Of a stretch of 13,846 nucleotides of DNA, positions 6,980 through 13,846 are shown one piece after another. The stretch's first letter is position 1. Each line of letters begins with the position of its first letter. Under the pieces are notes generated by a model. It did not search any database, had not been told where the DNA came from, and saw only the letters and a program-made list of their open reading frames with translations. The DNA is from DATDPY01 sp964395765 (GTDB taxonomy: Bacteria; Bacteroidota; Bacteroidia; Cytophagales; Cyclobacteriaceae). The DNA lies in NCBI GenBank assembly GCA_964395765.1, contig CAYNCU010000113.1:1-13846 (forward strand). Direction: 5' to 3'. The position numbers and the translations under genes are program-made.

Positions 6980-8128
6980 ATGACAGTCCTGAAAACGGGA
7001 ATTATAATGAACGGTGTGACCGGCCGGATGGGGACAAATCAGCATCTTATGCGCTCCATTGTCGAAATAATCAGGGAAGGCGGAGTGTTGCTTAAAAACG
7101 GGGATCGTGTTCTTCCCGATCCGATGCTGGTCGGAAGGAATAAAGACAAACTGGAGAAATTGAGTGACCTGACCGGCATTTCAAATTTTACTACCAGTCT
7201 TGACGAGGTGATGAATGATAAAAAGTATCCGATTTATTTTGATGCACAGACGACCGGCCTCAGGGTGGAGTCGGTAAAATTGGCAATCAAAGCAGGCAAG
7301 CATATTTATTGCGAAAAGCCGGTAGCAGGCACCACGGGAGAAGCACTGGCATTATTTCACTTGTGCCATGAAGCAGGTCTTAAAAACGGTGTGGTTCAGG
7401 ATAAGCTTTGGTTACCGGGATTGTTAAAATTAAAATCACTTGTCGATAATAATTTTTTTGGGAAAATACTTTCCGTAAAGGGCGAATTCGGCTATTGGGT
7501 TTTCGAAGGCTATTCGGTTCCTTCACAACGACCTTCCTGGAACTATAAAAAAGAAGAAACAGGAGGGATCATATTGGATATGTTCTGCCATTGGCGCTAT
7601 GTTCTCGAAAATATTTTCGGAAAAGTGAGATCGGTTTCCTGTATCGGTGCAACGCAGATACCCAAAAGAATTGACGAACAGGGGAATGAATATGATTGCA
7701 CAGCCGATGATGCTGCATACGGTACCTTTTTACTGGAGAATGGGATTATTGCCCAATTCAATTCTTCATGGTGTACAAGGGTACGACGGGATGATCTTCT
7801 GACGATACAGGTGGATGGAACAAAGGGGTCCGCCGTATCGGGATTGCGGGATTGCCTTTGTCAGGATTATCGTTCCACCCCGAGACCCGTCTGGAATCCC
7901 GATATACCTCAAGCCATTAACTTTTATGATAACTGGACAGCGATAGGAGTGGATGAAAATTATCCGAATGCTTTTAAAATACAGTGGGAACTATTCCTGA
8001 AACATGTAGCAGGGGAAGAGCCTTTCCCATGGACTTTACTTGAAGGGGCAAAAGGGGTACAATTGGCTGAGGCAGCAATGGAAAGCTGGAAAGAAAGGAA
8101 ATGGATTGATCTTAAAGATTTAAAGTAA
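6980..8128 (+). CDS. Gfo/Idh/MocA family NAD(P)-dependent sugar oxidoreductase
   Basis: A 382-residue cytosolic dehydrogenase. The N-terminal Rossmann fold shows a modified dinucleotide loop, NGVTGRMG (11-18), in place of the usual GxGxxG/A, and the family signature CEKPVAG (111-117), whose Lys contacts substrate and cofactor. The C-terminal alpha/beta domain has GEFGYWVFEG (168-177) and GGIILDMFCHW (195-205); D200 and H204 occupy the usual D-x-x-x-H catalytic pair. Such enzymes oxidise or reduce hydroxyls on sugars and inositols. In this operon the likely job is forming or reducing a 3-keto group on the imported glycoside or released sugar. The sequence is closest, from memory, to a subgroup usually encoded with a TIM-barrel isomerase like the previous gene. 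It is spaced three bases from that gene and one base from the SDR gene. Confidence 0.88.
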   Translation: MTVLKTGIIMNGVTGRMGTNQHLMRSIVEIIREGGVLLKNGDRVLPDPMLVGRNKDKLEKLSDLTGISNFTTSLDEVMNDKKYPIYFDAQTTGLRVESVKLAIKAGKHIYCEKPVAGTTGEALALFHLCHEAGLKNGVVQDKLWLPGLLKLKSLVDNNFFGKILSVKGEFGYWVFEGYSVPSQRPSWNYKKEETGGIILDMFCHWRYVLENIFGKVRSVSCIGATQIPKRIDEQGNEYDCTADDAAYGTFLLENGIIAQFNSSWCTRVRRDDLLTIQVDGTKGSAVSGLRDCLCQDYRSTPRPVWNPDIPQAINFYDNWTAIGVDENYPNAFKIQWELFLKHVAGEEPFPWTLLEGAKGVQLAEAAMESWKERKWIDLKDLK

Positions 8129-8129
8129 G

Positions 8130-8900
8130 ATGGAAAAGAATGCATTAATAACCGGAGGAAGTCGCGGAATTGGTCTTGGTATAGCAAAGTCTCTAGCCCG
8201 GGAAGGATACCAGTTGGCTATTAACGGAATCAGAGATGAAAAACAGGTGGAACCCGTTATAGAGGAACTGAAGAATACCGGTATTAAAGTTATTTATTGC
8301 CGCGGGGATATCGGAAAACCTGCGGGGAGGGAATCAATCCTGCATCAGGTCAAAAAGAATTTCAACCATCTTAATATATTGGTGAATAATGCAGGAATGG
8401 CCCCGCGGGAAAGAAAGGATATACTGGAAGCTTCTGAAGAAAGTTTCGAAGAAGTAATGCATGTAAACCTTATGGGTCCATATTTTTTAACCCAGTCCAT
8501 TGTCAAATGGATGATCGCAGAAAAAAAAGCCGCTCCGGATTATCACGCCTGCATCATTACCATTTCTTCCGTATCATCGACCATCGGGTCGGTTAATAGG
8601 GGAGAATATTGTATTTCCAAGGCCGGGTTATCCATGATGACCAAGCTATATGCTGCCCGTTTGGGTGAGTACAATATACCGGTTTATGAAATTCAGCCCG
8701 GGATTGTGAATTCGGATATGACTTCCGCTGTTAAGGAAAAATATGACCGGATGATTGAAAATGGTTTGCTGGTACAAAAACGATGGGGATTGCCTTCCGA
8801 TGTAGGTAAGGCGGTAGTCATGCTGGCCCGTGACGATCTTTCCTATTCGACCGGCCAGGTAATCATGATTGACGGGGGAATGTCCATTGGAAGACTGTAA
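8130..8900 (+). CDS. SDR family oxidoreductase (FabG-like fold, probably sugar-specific)
   Basis: A 256-residue classical short-chain dehydrogenase/reductase. It has the cofactor loop TGGSRGIG (8-15), NNAG (86-89), catalytic S147 in TISSVSS, Y160 and K164 in YCISK, PG at 190-191, and the C-terminal TGQVIMIDGGM. Database names for such proteins are often '3-ketoacyl-ACP reductase', but its position as the fifth gene of a sugar operon, one base after the Gfo/Idh gene, argues for a keto-sugar or keto-uronate substrate, possibly like KduD in uronate catabolism. The segment after NNAG (MAPRERKDILEASEESFEEV) and the insertion EKKAAPDYHA (131-140) are typical of a subgroup acting on polar substrates, though that is inference. 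No signal peptide. It is followed directly by the structured repeat. Confidence 0.87.
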   Translation: MEKNALITGGSRGIGLGIAKSLAREGYQLAINGIRDEKQVEPVIEELKNTGIKVIYCRGDIGKPAGRESILHQVKKNFNHLNILVNNAGMAPRERKDILEASEESFEEVMHVNLMGPYFLTQSIVKWMIAEKKAAPDYHACIITISSVSSTIGSVNRGEYCISKAGLSMMTKLYAARLGEYNIPVYEIQPGIVNSDMTSAVKEKYDRMIENGLLVQKRWGLPSDVGKAVVMLARDDLSYSTGQVIMIDGGMSIGRL

Positions 8901-8902
8901 TA

Positions 8903-9016
8903 TAATCCGCCTTCGTCTTCCGCTTCGGCGGACGAGAAGGCTGTCGTATAATTCACCGGAGCGCAACTCCGGAAATTTGGGTTCAGGGCTTGCCCTGAGG
9001 TTAAGTACCTTTTATT
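8903..9016 (+). repeat. dispersed structured repeat, copy 2 (114 bases)
   Basis: An ungapped partner of 2467-2580 (about 94 of 114 positions identical by eye). It can fold into three consecutive hairpins: TCCGCC (8906-8911) with GGCGGA (8927-8932), an alternative being CGTC with GACG nearby; CCGGAG (8956-8961) with CTCCGG (8967-8972) over a 5-base loop; and CAGGGC (8984-8989) with GCCCTG (8992-8997). The repeat begins 2 bases after the SDR stop and ends 3 bases before the ATG at 9020, so it makes up almost the whole intergenic space and forms the leader of the transport genes. It could act in mRNA processing, partial termination or setting translation; it may also be a passive miniature element. 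Confidence 0.82.
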
Positions 9017-9019
9017 AAG

Positions 9020-9226
9020 ATGAGAAAAATAATTTTCAGAATCACCTTGATCGTTACGCTTATACTGGCGGTCCTTACTTTTTCACCCCTGGTAATCCCG
9101 GAAAATATTTTCAGACCGGAATGGGCAGGAATGCCTTATTCTTTATGGATGAGTTTCCTGGTTACCATTTTAATGTTGATGAACATAATTATAGCCACAC
9201 GTTTTCACCCGGGAGATAAAAAATAA
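9020..9226 (+). CDS. small two-helix membrane protein, probable symporter partner (DUF3311-like)
   Basis: A 68-residue protein with two predicted membrane helices, about 5-28 and 42-60, joined by a short loop containing PEWAGMPYSLWMSF and ending in a charged tail (HPGDKK). Layout, size and the GMP-SLW motif before helix 2 resemble DUF3311-type proteins that are encoded just before sodium:solute symporters of the PanF/YhjB kind. The symporter gene starts 2 bases after its stop, supporting a joint role as accessory subunit. The start codon lies only 3 bases downstream of the repeat element, and no Shine-Dalgarno is visible. Domain assignment is from pattern only. Confidence 0.65.
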   Translation: MRKIIFRITLIVTLILAVLTFSPLVIPENIFRPEWAGMPYSLWMSFLVTILMLMNIIIATRFHPGDKK

Positions 9227-9228
9227 AT

Positions 9229-10688
9229 ATGCTTCGTTGGCTATTCATACTCGGTCCTGCTTATATCCTGATATTAATCGGGCTGGGATATATTTCAAAA
9301 AAGAAAATCAAGAATCCGAATGACTTTGTAATGGGCGGATTTAATATCGGGCTTGTTCTTGGGTTTATTTCTTTTTCTGCGACATTATTCAGCACATTCA
9401 CTTTGATGGGCATGCCCGACTTTTTCAGGATTAACGGGATAGGAGCGTGGATTTTCCTGGCTGTTTCCGATGCATTCATGTTGTATTTCATTCTCTGGTT
9501 CGGCCCCAGGCTCAGGCAGCTTGCCTCCAATCCTGAGTTTAAAGGTATTGGCGTATTATTAGGAGACATTTACAAAACCCCGCTGGCTACCTATGTCTAT
9601 TTTGCCGGGATCTTTCTTTTTCTGGTTCCTTATGTGGCGATTCAGATCAGGGGTATTTCTATTTTTCTCAATGCGGCTTTCGAGAATGTTTTTCCTTTCT
9701 GGATCTGGGGCGTGATTATTATCGTGGTTATGTTAATCTACAGTTTTACGGGAGGATTGAAGGCGATCATTTACAGTGATGTGGTGCAAGGATTATTGTT
9801 GTTAATTGCCGTATGGTTTGTCGCTTTCAAATATATAAATGTTTCTTCCGGCCTGTCAGGGCTTTTTAGTGAAGTGCAAAATATCAACCCGAAATTGCTT
9901 TCCATCCCCGGCCCACAGGGACTGTTGACACCCCAGTTTTTAATCGCTTCCACCATTGCCATTGTTATGATTCCGGTAACCCAGCCCCAGCTGACTACCC
10001 GACTGATCGTCATGAAAAGCATGACTGCCATGAAGNNNNNNNNNNCGCCCGCCGGGAGATGATCGTGTTGACCATGACCGCCATGAAGAGGATGAGTATG
10101 GGGGTCTGTTTTTTCGCGATACTCGTCATATTTCCGACCCTGGTTATTGGTATGACAGGAGCAGTCCATTACGCCGGATTATCAACAGCCGACTTTCTGT
10201 CGAGGGTGCTGATTACCGATCATTCCTATCAGATTGCAACCTTGATTTTGCTGGGCCTTGTCGGGGCGGCAGTTTCCACCAGTGATGCGCAGCTTTTTGC
10301 CTTAGGGACCGAATTCCGATCCATCATCAAAGGAGGTGAAAAACAAGCCATGTTCAGGACACGGCTGGCCATGTTACTATTTGCTATAATAGCTTTTATA
10401 TTCTCGTTGTTAAGTTCCGACCAATTGGTATTGTTAGCCAGGGTCAGTTTTACGGGTACAGGATTGCTTGGCCCCATGGTATTAAATGCGGTTTTCCAAA
10501 AAAACAAAGTAAGCAAAATCAATATTTATCTTTCCGGCCTGGCATTAATTGTCTTCATTTTATCACTGGCAGGATGGTTTCCTACCAGGATATTCAAAAT
10601 ACAGTTGGATTTGTTACTATTTATAATTCTCTTTTCCGTCATGTTTATTAATATGATAATAACACGCAAACCTCGCGCTGAACGATAA
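9229..10688 (+). CDS. sodium:solute symporter (SSS family), interrupted by an assembly gap
   Basis: A multi-spanning Na+-coupled importer, probably bringing the operon's substrate into the cell. The N-terminal part (269 codons to 10035) has many hydrophobic helices, the early GGFNIGLVLGFISFSATLFS segment, and the SSS signature region YSFTGGLKAIIYSDVVQG, then PVTQPQLTTRLIVMK. The C-terminal part is open in another frame after the N-run (from about 10047) and holds VSTSDAQLFALGTEF and four or so further helices up to 10688. The frame change is produced by the 10 N, not by a proven mutation. Residues just before the gap (LIVMKSMTAMK) resemble those just after it (MIVLTMTAMKRM); if these are one region, the protein is about 468 residues, normal for the family. 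A sugar or uronate substrate is inferred from context. Confidence 0.85.
10036..10045. other. assembly gap (10 N) inside the symporter gene
   Basis: Ten N bases join two contigs. The left flank 10004-10035 and right flank 10060-10088 are similar (both start TGATCGT and end GCCATGAAG), as if the contig ends overlap in homologous sequence from slightly different strains. The true gap may therefore be zero or negative in length. Confidence 0.9.
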
Positions 10689-10736
10689 AAATTATTAAAT
10701 TCGCGCTAATTGTTCCGTTACCTAAAAAGCTCCCCC

Positions 10737-11807
10737 ATGCCTGTTAAATCCGTTTTCAATTTCAAAACGTTTTTTATTTTTCTTGGCCTGGCTGCAGGTT
10801 TATGTGCTCCCAACCGATCAAGTGGTCAGGATAAAGGGGAAAACCAGGTTCTTTTCAGCAGTGATAAATTACTGGAAATAACCCTCCGTTCGGATTTTAA
10901 AAACATTTTAAATGAAAGAGTGGATGATCCTGAATACCACAATGCGAGTATTATTTATTCCGATTCCAGTGGAAACTCCATTCAACTTCCGGCACGGATA
11001 AAAGTAAGGGGGAATTTCAGGTTGGACCCGAAACATTGCAAATTCCCTCCGATTTTGGTGAACTTTAAAAAAGAGGAAGTAAGAGGAACGCTCTTTAATA
11101 ACCAGAATAAACTTAAATTGGTCACACCCTGTCAGAGTGATAAATATGTATTGCGGGAATATATGATCTATAAATTATATAACGCGGTAACGGAAAACAG
11201 CTTCAGGGCTCGCCTTTTAAAAGTAAATTATTTTGATACCGTCCGGAATAAATCTTATTTTGAAAGATACAGTTTTTTCCTTGAAGACAATGGCCGGATG
11301 GCGGAAAGGAATCATCGGGAAATTACGGATAAGTTTTACAACCCTTACCAGCTCAATCGTGATGCGATTGTAAAGTTGGGTTTATTCGAATATTTGATAG
11401 GTAATAATGACTGGTGGGTGACCTCCCATAAGAATATCAATTTAATTCAAAGAGACAGCACGGAGAAGGCGATAGCGGTGCCCTACGATTTTGATATGAG
11501 TGGATTTGTCGATGCCAGTTATGCAAAACCACCGGGTGTGCCTGAAAGCATGGTGGTGGATCCTCAGTTTTACAAGGGGATATGCATGACAAGCGAGGAA
11601 AAAAAAGGAGCTTTTGATTATTACAATAGCATGAAGGATAAATTTATCCGGATAATTCGTACAGATCCCCTTTATCCCGGATATCTGAAAGAACAGTCTG
11701 TCGATTATCTTGATCGCTTTTATACTGTCATCAACGATCCTTCTCTTGTAAAGACAGATATTGATCAAAAGTGTATTAAATATCAGGATTATGTAAAATT
11801 TAAATAA
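10737..11807 (+). CDS. secreted CotH kinase-like protein
   Basis: A 356-residue exported protein. ATG at 10737 is preferred over an in-frame TTG 27 bases earlier because it puts a normal signal peptide at the N-terminus (MPVKSVFNFK, hydrophobic core, cleavage near SSGQ|D); C23 lacks a proper lipobox. The mature part resembles the CotH-like family common in Bacteroidota: PARIKVRGNFR, NKLKLVTPCQ, YVLREYMIYKLYN, the GNNDWWVTSHKNINLI block (compare G-N-x-D...N) and VPYDFDMSGFVDASYA, whose Asp residues match the metal-binding D-x-D of atypical CotH kinases. Actual kinase activity is unproven. It is 48 bases after the symporter stop, on the same strand, but has no evident link with sugar catabolism. 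Confidence 0.62.
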   Translation: MPVKSVFNFKTFFIFLGLAAGLCAPNRSSGQDKGENQVLFSSDKLLEITLRSDFKNILNERVDDPEYHNASIIYSDSSGNSIQLPARIKVRGNFRLDPKHCKFPPILVNFKKEEVRGTLFNNQNKLKLVTPCQSDKYVLREYMIYKLYNAVTENSFRARLLKVNYFDTVRNKSYFERYSFFLEDNGRMAERNHREITDKFYNPYQLNRDAIVKLGLFEYLIGNNDWWVTSHKNINLIQRDSTEKAIAVPYDFDMSGFVDASYAKPPGVPESMVVDPQFYKGICMTSEEKKGAFDYYNSMKDKFIRIIRTDPLYPGYLKEQSVDYLDRFYTVINDPSLVKTDIDQKCIKYQDYVKFK

Positions 11808-11874
11808 AAATAATTTTACTTTTTCACAGCCTCATATTTTTTTAATTTATTTAAATTGCAGGAAGTAAATCGTC

Positions 11875-12420
11875 ATGTTGAAAGCAGGCACGTTAACATA
11901 CCCCCTTATCCTTAAAAAAATACCAATTCTGGTAACCCTGAAGACTTATATTCAAACCGGATATTTATTACATGCAATTAGTCTTTTGTCAATAATAATA
12001 GCCGACAGGGTTTACCGATTAACGGTTATCAGCTGGCAGGATGAAAGCCATCTGAATTCCTTGTTATTCGGATTATTATTTCTTTGGCTTTGCTCCTTAC
12101 CCATTTTTGCGCAGTTGGATGCGAGATCGCGCTTTCAGAATTATAAGCTTTTAAAAGATCTTCTTTTTCGATACGGCTTCCGGTATAAATTTATTAATGC
12201 TTTACGGCATTCAAGATGCCAGCGCGATGCCGCCATTGTGGCTGCCCGATCCTTAAACTATGATGCTTTACTTAAAAAATATTACCGTCGTTGCGGTTAC
12301 CGTTGGTACCATGTTTTGCCGGATTTTATATTCAAGACTCCTTTTTATCTTATAACCAGGCATTTTTGGCTTACCACATTCTTCGCCAGGACCTATCATT
12401 CTAAATTTTTTAAATACTGA
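11875..12420 (+). CDS. conserved hypothetical membrane-associated protein next to ABC transporter
   Basis: A 181-residue protein with no function I recognise. It has one or two N-terminal hydrophobic segments (about 29-46 and 62-80) followed by a very basic, aromatic-rich cytosolic region. That region has the pattern ARSRFQNYKLLKDLLFRYGF, SRCQRDAAIVAARSLNY, YRRCGYRWYHVLPDF and RHFWLTTFFARTYHSKF, which I recall in anonymous Bacteroidota proteins. Two Cys (in SRCQRD and RRCGYRW) might pair or bind metal. Its stop is 4 bases before the ABC ATPase start, so it is probably co-transcribed and may be an accessory to that exporter. An internal start is possible since the first 20 residues are not obviously conserved. 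Confidence 0.6.
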   Translation: MLKAGTLTYPLILKKIPILVTLKTYIQTGYLLHAISLLSIIIADRVYRLTVISWQDESHLNSLLFGLLFLWLCSLPIFAQLDARSRFQNYKLLKDLLFRYGFRYKFINALRHSRCQRDAAIVAARSLNYDALLKKYYRRCGYRWYHVLPDFIFKTPFYLITRHFWLTTFFARTYHSKFFKY

Positions 12421-12424
12421 TATT

Positions 12425-13351
12425 TTGGATCAGGTTCTTCGTGTTCAAAATCTGGTAAAATCCTACGGGAACATTAAGGCTGTAAATAACCTGACATTCA
12501 CTGTGAACAAAGGTGAAATATTCGGCTTATTGGGTCCGAACGGTTCGGGAAAAAGCACCACCATCAGAATATTATTGTCGTTGGTAAAAAAAGATTCCGG
12601 CGAAATTTTTCTTTTTAATGAACCTGTAACTCCGGCGGGATATCGATTAAGGGAAAAAATAGGAGCGCTGGCGGAAAGGCCGAATTTTTACGAATACCTT
12701 TCTGCTTACGAAAATCTTAAAATATTAGCGGAATTATCAGCGAAAAAGATCCAGCCTGATGAAATTGTCGAAAAAATCAAGTGGGTCGGGCTCTCTGATT
12801 TTACAAATAGAAAAGTAAGAATTTTTTCTCAGGGAATGAAACAGAGACTCGGCATTGCACAGGCGCTATTGAATAACCCTGAATTAATCATCCTGGATGA
12901 ACCGGCCAATGGCCTTGATCCTCATGGAATAATTGAAATAAGAAAAATTATCCTGAACCTTTCGAGGAAACAGGGAATTACCATTGTTCTCTCCTCCCAT
13001 ATTCTAAAGGAAATAGAAATTATTGCAGACCGGATGGCCGTCATGCATCACGGAAAGGCGATTGCCGAAGGAAATGTAAAGGAACTTCTTGCCGGTAAGG
13101 GAAGTCAAATAAAATTCCGGGTGAATTTACCTGAAAAAGCTGCGGAAGTTTTGTCGGAAAGGGGAATTAAAAATGTTGTGATCAATGATTACGGAGAACT
13201 GGTTGTAAAAACTGACGATTACGGCCCGGGTGAAATTAATAAATACCTGGTTAATGCGGGCGTTGAGGTTACGGCCATCAACCCTGTGAGATCACTGGAA
13301 GATTTTTACCTTCAACTTACCGATTATGCTTTGGAAAGCGACGCGAATTGA
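12425..13351 (+). CDS. ABC transporter ATP-binding protein (ABC-2/NatA-like)
   Basis: A 308-residue ATPase that powers an ABC-2 type exporter. Visible motifs: Walker A GPNGSGKST (37-45), a Q-loop region IGALAERPNFYEYLSAYENL (79-98) with Glu in the Q position as in many NatA/CcmA-type proteins, signature FSQGM (134-138, replacing LSGGQ), Walker B LIILDE (154-159), D-loop and H192 in SSH. The last ~90 residues form the regulatory C-terminal domain often found in this class. The start is a TTG at 12425, since no in-frame ATG occurs before the core; the frame has an upstream ATT as the only other option. It overlaps the permease gene by 26 bases. Exported substrate is unknown. Confidence 0.9.
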   Translation: MDQVLRVQNLVKSYGNIKAVNNLTFTVNKGEIFGLLGPNGSGKSTTIRILLSLVKKDSGEIFLFNEPVTPAGYRLREKIGALAERPNFYEYLSAYENLKILAELSAKKIQPDEIVEKIKWVGLSDFTNRKVRIFSQGMKQRLGIAQALLNNPELIILDEPANGLDPHGIIEIRKIILNLSRKQGITIVLSSHILKEIEIIADRMAVMHHGKAIAEGNVKELLAGKGSQIKFRVNLPEKAAEVLSERGIKNVVINDYGELVVKTDDYGPGEINKYLVNAGVEVTAINPVRSLEDFYLQLTDYALESDAN

Positions 13352-13846
13352 AATTAAAAAACTCCTGAACCGCGGACGAAGCTATATCGGAGTTATTGCA
13401 GTTATCGTAATCCTTGTGCTTATTGAAGCCGGGATGCTTGTCAGCGGGAAGGATATGCTCGACGCCCTGATCAATAATATTAGGGAGGATTTTTACTTAC
13501 AGGGAAATCTTTTAAACGGTTACCTGGTTACCTATTTTGCCCTGAATACCTTATGGATCCATATTCCTATTTTAATTGTCATCGTTACCGGTGACCTGGT
13601 GTCCGGTGAATCCTCCTCCGGTACCTTTCGCCTGTACCTTACCCGACCTGTTTCCAGGAATATCGTGATCAGCGCGAAGTTTATTGCCGGTATGCTCTAT
13701 TCGGCTTTCCTGGTAACTCTTCTTGCCTTGTTCAGTATGGGACTTGGATTATTTCTTTTTGGAAAGGGAGATCTGGTCGTATTGCTAAAGGGCATAATAA
13801 TATTACCTGCCCATGAATTGCCCCTCCGGTTTTTTTATTCCTTTGT
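13326..13846 (+). CDS. ABC-2 type permease, N-terminal part (3' end outside window)
   Basis: The frame from ATG 13326 stays open to the window end (173 codons), starting inside the ATPase gene in another frame. The protein begins MLWKATRIEIKKLLNRGRSY, then a membrane helix (about 21-38), an extracytoplasmic loop, a helix around WIHIPILIVIVTGDLVSGE, the typical ABC-2 permease segment SGTFRLYLTRPVSR (a short cytosolic loop that follows 'GE' in this family), and a further helix (about 132-153). It should form the membrane channel with the preceding ATPase. Overlap of 26 bases indicates translational coupling. Confidence 0.88.
   Translation, partial: MLWKATRIEIKKLLNRGRSYIGVIAVIVILVLIEAGMLVSGKDMLDALINNIREDFYLQGNLLNGYLVTYFALNTLWIHIPILIVIVTGDLVSGESSSGTFRLYLTRPVSRNIVISAKFIAGMLYSAFLVTLLALFSMGLGLFLFGKGDLVVLLKGIIILPAHELPLRFFYSF

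Noticed and set aside
8130..8900. Fatty-acid synthesis FabG
   Set aside because: The fold matches, but there are no acyl carrier or other fatty-acid genes nearby, and the gene is locked into a sugar operon.
9229..10688. True frameshift or split of the symporter into two genes
   Set aside because: The frame change coincides exactly with the run of N, so it reflects unknown gap length rather than a mutation.
10710..10736. TTG start nine codons upstream of the CotH-like gene's ATG
   Set aside because: The ATG at 10737 gives a standard signal peptide, and the added residues would precede the basic n-region without benefit.
1..13846. CRISPR array, tRNA, rRNA, phage or transposase genes
   Set aside because: No regularly spaced short repeats, RNA-gene-like segments or mobile-element proteins were seen on either strand.

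Overview
The window looks like a chromosomal segment of a member of the Bacteroidota. The evidence is Sec signal peptides ending in AQ or GQ, a DUF4251 protein, start codons without clear Shine-Dalgarno sequences, and carotenoid genes next to a sugar-catabolic operon. It contains a run of 10 N, so it comes from a scaffolded draft or metagenome assembly. No tRNA, rRNA, transposase, phage gene or CRISPR array was seen.

Layout. (1) Positions 1-1679 (+): the C-terminal part of a CrtI-type phytoene desaturase, then a squalene/phytoene synthase family gene; together these are carotenoid synthesis. (2) 1726-3302 (-): a secreted DUF4251 protein and a membrane protein of the cation-efflux (CDF-like) fold, separated by 326 bases that hold a possible operator and copy 1 of a structured 114-base repeat. 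(3) 3382-10688 (+): an apparent seven-gene operon encoding a secreted protein with two DUF1080 (3-keto-disaccharide hydrolase) domains, a GH88-like unsaturated-uronyl hydrolase, a TIM-barrel sugar isomerase/epimerase, a Gfo/Idh/MocA oxidoreductase, an SDR oxidoreductase, a 68-aa membrane protein and a sodium:solute symporter. Repeat copy 2 fills the gap between the SDR and the transport genes. (4) 10737-11807 (+): a secreted CotH-like protein. (5) 11875-13846 (+): an uncharacterised membrane protein, an ABC ATPase and the start of its ABC-2 permease, cut by the window end.

How the genes may work together. The central operon has import (SSS symporter plus small partner), a uronyl hydrolase, two NAD(P)-type dehydrogenases, a metal-dependent TIM-barrel enzyme and a DUF1080 lyase/hydrolase. 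This matches the logic of the 3-keto-glycoside route (oxidise C3, cleave by elimination, hydrate, reduce), here combined with a GH88-like enzyme, so an acidic glycoside may be the substrate. The substrate is inferred, not shown. Two genes overlap their predecessors by ATGA and others are 1-3 bases apart, which supports co-translation.

Most noteworthy: the ungapped 114-base repeat pair with three hairpins, the operon's enzyme combination, a shared motif upstream of the phytoene synthase and DUF4251 genes, a 16-base perfect palindrome in front of the operon, and an assembly join inside the symporter whose two flanks resemble each other.
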